7,897 nucleotides of DNA, taken from positions 1-7,897 of the forward strand of contig SKQZ01000044.1 in the NCBI GenBank assembly GCA_007118765.1, written 5' to 3'. Both the position numbers and the translations under genes were made by a program. This DNA is from Candidatus Hydrogenedentota bacterium. Its GTDB lineage: Bacteria > Hydrogenedentota > Hydrogenedentia > Hydrogenedentales > CAITNO01. Shown here one piece after another: positions 4,917-7,897 of this stretch (position 1 is its first letter; every line of letters starts with the position of its first letter). The notes under the pieces are model-generated. The model made no database searches and was not told the origin of the DNA. It saw only the letters and a list, made by a program, of their open reading frames with translations.

Positions 4917-6665
4917 GTGCAGGAACCCAAGGCGTTTGAACAGTTGTTGGTCCAGCGCGGCATTGTGGATGAGTCCAAGCTGGAACGCGCCCGCAATGAA
5001 GCGGTCAAGAATAATCTGCCCCTCGCATCGGTAATCCCGCAAATGGGCTTTGCCCGGGCGGAAACGGTCTATGCCGCGCTTGCGGACTTTTGTGAGATGC
5101 GTTTTGTAGCGCCGTCGCGCGACGGATTGGACAAGGCGCTCGTCCAAAAAGCGCCGGCCCGATTCGCCACCCATTATGGCTTCGTCCCTGTTCAAGAGCG
5201 TAATGGCACGCTGGTGGTGGCCATCAGCGATCCGCTGAATCCGCAATTGCTGGACGACATACGCATGGTGCTCAAGCGGCGCATTGAGCCGGCAGTGACC
5301 ACGCCCCAGGAAATTGCCCGCGCCACCAAGGAATTGTACGGCGTTGGCGCGGACACGATGGAGCGCATTTTGATAGACGCCGAGGCCGAGGGGCCCGTGT
5401 TGACGATAGAGGGAGGAGACGTCGGCGCGGATCTGGGCGACGACACCATTGATGCGTCCATCATCAAATTTGTCAATGAGCTGATTCTGGAAGCCATACA
5501 ATCCGACACCACCGACATCCACATTGAGCCTTTCGAAGACAGCCTGCGCGTGCGTTATCGCATTGACGGCATTCTGCATCAGGCGCCCACGCCGCCGTCC
5601 ATACGGGGCTTTCATGCCGCCATCGTGTCGCGCATCAAGATCATGGCAAACCTGAACATTGCCGAAAAACGATTGCCTCAAGACGGCAAAATCCTCGCCT
5701 CTTTCGGCGAGAGCCATTACGATCTGCGCGTCTCAATCCTGCCCACGCCGCACGGCGAAACGGTCAACATACGCATACTCAGTCGTTCGTCCATGGCGAT
5801 GACCATGGACCAGCTGGGTTTTCTGCCGGCGGACATGAAATTGTTTAATACGCTGATTGCCAAGCCCTATGGCATTATTTTGGTAACCGGCCCCACCGGC
5901 AGCGGTAAAACGACCACCTTGTATGCCGCATTGTCGAAGCTGAATGACATTGACCGCAAGATCATTACCATTGAAGACCCCATAGAGTACCAGCTGCAGG
6001 GGGTTTCACAAATGCAGGTGCAGCCGAAAATCGGTTTTGATTTCTCCCTCGGGCTGCGTTCCATGTTGCGACATGACCCGGATATTATGCTGGTGGGCGA
6101 GATACGCGACTATGAAACGGCCGAGATGGCAATACGCTCCAGTCTTACCGGTCACCTTGTGCTCAGCACATTGCATACCAACGACAGCGCCGGCGCGGTG
6201 ACGCGGCTTATTGACATGGGCATAGAGCCGTTCTTGATTTCGAGCACCATGGTGGCCTCGGTGGCGCAACGGTTGGTGCGGCGCATCTGTAAACACTGCG
6301 CCCAGCCTGACACGCCCGACCATGATTTGCTGCGCGTTGAATTCGGCGCAGACGACCGTCAGATGAAAGACGCCAACTTCCTTCGGGGAGCAGGATGTGA
6401 AGAGTGTCTGCACACGGGTTTCCGGGGACGCCTCGCCATTTACGAGATATTGGCGTTTAGCGAAAGAATTAAAGAGATGACGGTGCAGCGCGCCACGGCG
6501 GTGGAGATTAAAAAGGAGGCGTTGAAACAGGGGATGCAAACATTGCGTGCCTCGGGTTGGCAGCGGGTTCATGCCGGAGATACAACGCCCGAAGAAGTAT
6601 TGCGGGTGACTGCGGATGCTGATACGCTGAGCGTGGAAAGCGCTGTTGAAGATGCCTCGGTTTGA
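4917..6665 (+). CDS. gspE: Type II secretion / type IV pilus assembly ATPase, GspE/PilB family
   Basis: A complete 582-residue cytoplasmic hexameric ATPase that powers pseudopilus or pilus assembly. The N-terminal region (about 1-142) has a first helical module and a GspE/MshEN-type domain (AKAPARFATHYGFVPVQ-like segment near 78-93, VAISDPLNP at 101-109). The N2 domain starts near 180 with the motif TTDIHIEP (199-206). The ATPase core shows Walker A GPTGSGKT (325-332), the Asp box TIEDPIEY (351-358), Walker B DPDIMLVGEIRD (387-398, Glu395 catalytic) and the His box STLHTND (417-423). The four zinc cysteines are Cys458, Cys461, Cys494 and Cys497, spaced CxxC-32-CxxC as in GspE/PilB proteins that keep this element; retraction ATPases (PilT) lack both this and the long N-terminus. 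The start is GTG with AAGGAG 10 bases upstream. It overlaps the next gene, a GspF homologue, by 14 bases. GspE versus PilB cannot be decided without the rest of the operon. All catalytic motifs are intact. Confidence 0.94.
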   Translation: MQEPKAFEQLLVQRGIVDESKLERARNEAVKNNLPLASVIPQMGFARAETVYAALADFCEMRFVAPSRDGLDKALVQKAPARFATHYGFVPVQERNGTLVVAISDPLNPQLLDDIRMVLKRRIEPAVTTPQEIARATKELYGVGADTMERILIDAEAEGPVLTIEGGDVGADLGDDTIDASIIKFVNELILEAIQSDTTDIHIEPFEDSLRVRYRIDGILHQAPTPPSIRGFHAAIVSRIKIMANLNIAEKRLPQDGKILASFGESHYDLRVSILPTPHGETVNIRILSRSSMAMTMDQLGFLPADMKLFNTLIAKPYGIILVTGPTGSGKTTTLYAALSKLNDIDRKIITIEDPIEYQLQGVSQMQVQPKIGFDFSLGLRSMLRHDPDIMLVGEIRDYETAEMAIRSSLTGHLVLSTLHTNDSAGAVTRLIDMGIEPFLISSTMVASVAQRLVRRICKHCAQPDTPDHDLLRVEFGADDRQMKDANFLRGAGCEECLHTGFRGRLAIYEILAFSERIKEMTVQRATAVEIKKEALKQGMQTLRASGWQRVHAGDTTPEEVLRVTADADTLSVESAVEDASV

Positions 6666-7866
6666 ATATGAAGTAAAGAAGGGGCCCGGTGACGCGCAAA
6701 AGGGCGTCATTGAGGCGGAGAACCAACGCGCCGCCGTCGGACGGTTGCGCGACATGGGGTACTTTCCCATCCGTGTGGACGAGTGTGCCGATGGGGAGGG
6801 GCGCGATTCCCTGCGCGACGCGCTGACGCGCATTCGGATAAAAGACCGCAACGTATTCTTGCGACAACTCGCGAACCTGTCCGAATCAGGCATGATGATA
6901 ACGCGCGCGTTGCGCACACTGGTGGATCAGACGGAAAATCCCAAACTGGCGAAGGTGGTGGACCAGCTGCGCGAAGACGTGCAAAAGGGCAGCGGTCTTG
7001 CCGAAGCCATGGAACGGCATCCCACGGTATTTCCCGCCATGTATTGCAGTCTGGTGCGGGCGGGAGAAACCGGCGGCATGTTGGAAGAGGTGCTCTGGCG
7101 GATATGTTCCTTTGGCGAACAGGAAGAGGAGTTGCGCGGCAAAGTGGTGTCTGCCATGGTCTATCCCATCTTTCTGATGGTGGTGGGCAGCATTGCCATC
7201 TTCATTCTTATTTCCTTTGTGTTCCCAAAGTTCATCGGCATCTTCGAGGATTTCAACGCCCAGCTGCCCTTGCCAACGCTAATCGTAATGGGTTTGTGTG
7301 ATTTCATGGGCACATGGTGGTGGGCGGTCATACTGGCCCTGGTGGCAATGGGGGTTATGTTGGCGCGCTATCGGCGCACAGAGGCGGGCAGAATGGTGTT
7401 CGACCAATTCTTTTTGCGCATACCGGTCTTAAAGGTGCTCATCATAAAATATGAGATGGCAAAATTTGCGCGCACCCTCGGCACCTTGCTCGACAATGGC
7501 GTGCCGGTGCTCACGTCCTTGAAAATTACCGCTGAAACCATGAGCAATATTCTGTTGCGCAACAGTGTGGCCGAATTGCATACGGGCGTTACCGAGGGCG
7601 ACAGCCTGAGCGAGTCCATGCGCGACTCGGAACTGTTTCCGCCCATGGTGGTGAGCATGTTTGCCGTGGGCGAGGAAAGCGGTCGTGTTGGCAGCGTGGC
7701 AAGTCGCATCGCCGACGCCTATGATTTGGAGGTGGACCGCGCGGTAAAAGCGCTTACCGCCCTGTTTGAACCCCTGCTCATTGTGATTATGGGCGTTATC
7801 ATAGGCTTTCTTGTGATTGCCATGCTGTTGCCCATGTTGTCGTTAAGCGCGGGTATCGGCGCCTAG
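6652..7866 (+). CDS. gspF: Type II secretion / type IV pilus inner-membrane platform protein, GspF/PilC family
   Basis: A complete 404-residue polytopic inner-membrane protein that links the assembly ATPase to pseudopilin extrusion. The N-terminus (about 1-45, FEYEVKKGPGDAQKGVIEAENQRAAVGRLRDMGYFPIRV) is the usual small leader domain. The first T2SSF domain covers about 66-190, with FLRQLANLSESGMMITRALRTL and the signature RAGETGGMLEEVL (136-148). The second covers about 268-392, with FARTLGTLLDNGVPVLTSL and the matching GEESGRVGSVASRIAD. Hydrophobic segments lie near 167-192, 221-238 and 371-394, the standard three-helix topology. ATG 6652 is chosen because it precedes the typical MPRFEYEV start; GGAAAG at 6635-6640 is a weak ribosome site, and the 14-base overlap with the ATPase gene suggests translational coupling. 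A TTG two codons earlier (6646) is in frame but less likely. The stop is TAG 7864-7866; the remaining 31 bases to the window edge hold nothing I can identify. Confidence 0.95.
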   Translation: MPRFEYEVKKGPGDAQKGVIEAENQRAAVGRLRDMGYFPIRVDECADGEGRDSLRDALTRIRIKDRNVFLRQLANLSESGMMITRALRTLVDQTENPKLAKVVDQLREDVQKGSGLAEAMERHPTVFPAMYCSLVRAGETGGMLEEVLWRICSFGEQEEELRGKVVSAMVYPIFLMVVGSIAIFILISFVFPKFIGIFEDFNAQLPLPTLIVMGLCDFMGTWWWAVILALVAMGVMLARYRRTEAGRMVFDQFFLRIPVLKVLIIKYEMAKFARTLGTLLDNGVPVLTSLKITAETMSNILLRNSVAELHTGVTEGDSLSESMRDSELFPPMVVSMFAVGEESGRVGSVASRIADAYDLEVDRAVKALTALFEPLLIVIMGVIIGFLVIAMLLPMLSLSAGIGA

Positions 7867-7897
7867 CGGATGTGTCAAGCGGAATGGGAATGGGCTA

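Noticed and set aside
4668..5717. 349-residue open frame on the minus strand
   Set aside because: It is antisense to the membrane-protein end and the ATPase start, whose motifs are clear; its sequence shows no known domain and reflects codon bias of the opposite strand.

Overview
The window reads as a stretch of ordinary chromosome from a diderm (Gram-negative-type) bacterium. A lipobox lipoprotein with a glycine zipper, GspE/GspF-type secretion or pilus assembly genes, and an ECF sigma factor followed by a membrane protein with an exported domain all fit an envelope with an outer membrane. The lineage cannot be fixed from the sequence. The FadN-like plus thiolase pair and the ECF/T2SS-type content would suit an uncultured phylum such as Hydrogenedentota or a PVC/FCB relative, but that is a guess. 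Coding density, codon style and start sites are consistent across the window, and I see no transposase, integrase, CRISPR array, tRNA or rRNA.

Layout. (1) Positions 1-1566, plus strand: the end of a FadN/FadB-type 3-hydroxyacyl-CoA dehydrogenase, then 20 bases later a complete acetyl-CoA acyltransferase. Together they cover the last steps of fatty acid beta-oxidation. A perfect 14-bp stem-loop terminator at 1594-1628 closes this operon and probably also the convergent gene. (2) 1653-2255, minus strand: a glycine-zipper lipoprotein with a beta-rich C-terminal domain. (3) 2256-2971: about 716 bases with no convincing gene but several inverted repeats, the least explained part of the window. (4) 2972-4771, plus strand: an ECF sigma factor (GTG start) and a single-pass membrane protein with a cytoplasmic N-terminus and an exported TPR-like C-terminus, probably its regulator (anti-sigma-like, but with no zinc-binding HxxxCxxC motif). 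(5) 4917-7866, plus strand: gspE/pilB-type assembly ATPase and gspF/pilC-type inner-membrane platform protein, overlapping by 14 bases and continuing toward the window edge, where a pseudopilin or other secretion gene may follow.

How the genes fit together. The beta-oxidation pair is metabolically separate from the rest. The sigma factor and its membrane neighbour form an envelope-signalling pair. The secretion/pilus genes follow in the same direction after a 145-base gap that holds a possible promoter, so co-regulation is possible but not shown. No clearly new biological system is evident. The best leads are the structured intergenic region and the non-canonical sigma-partner protein.
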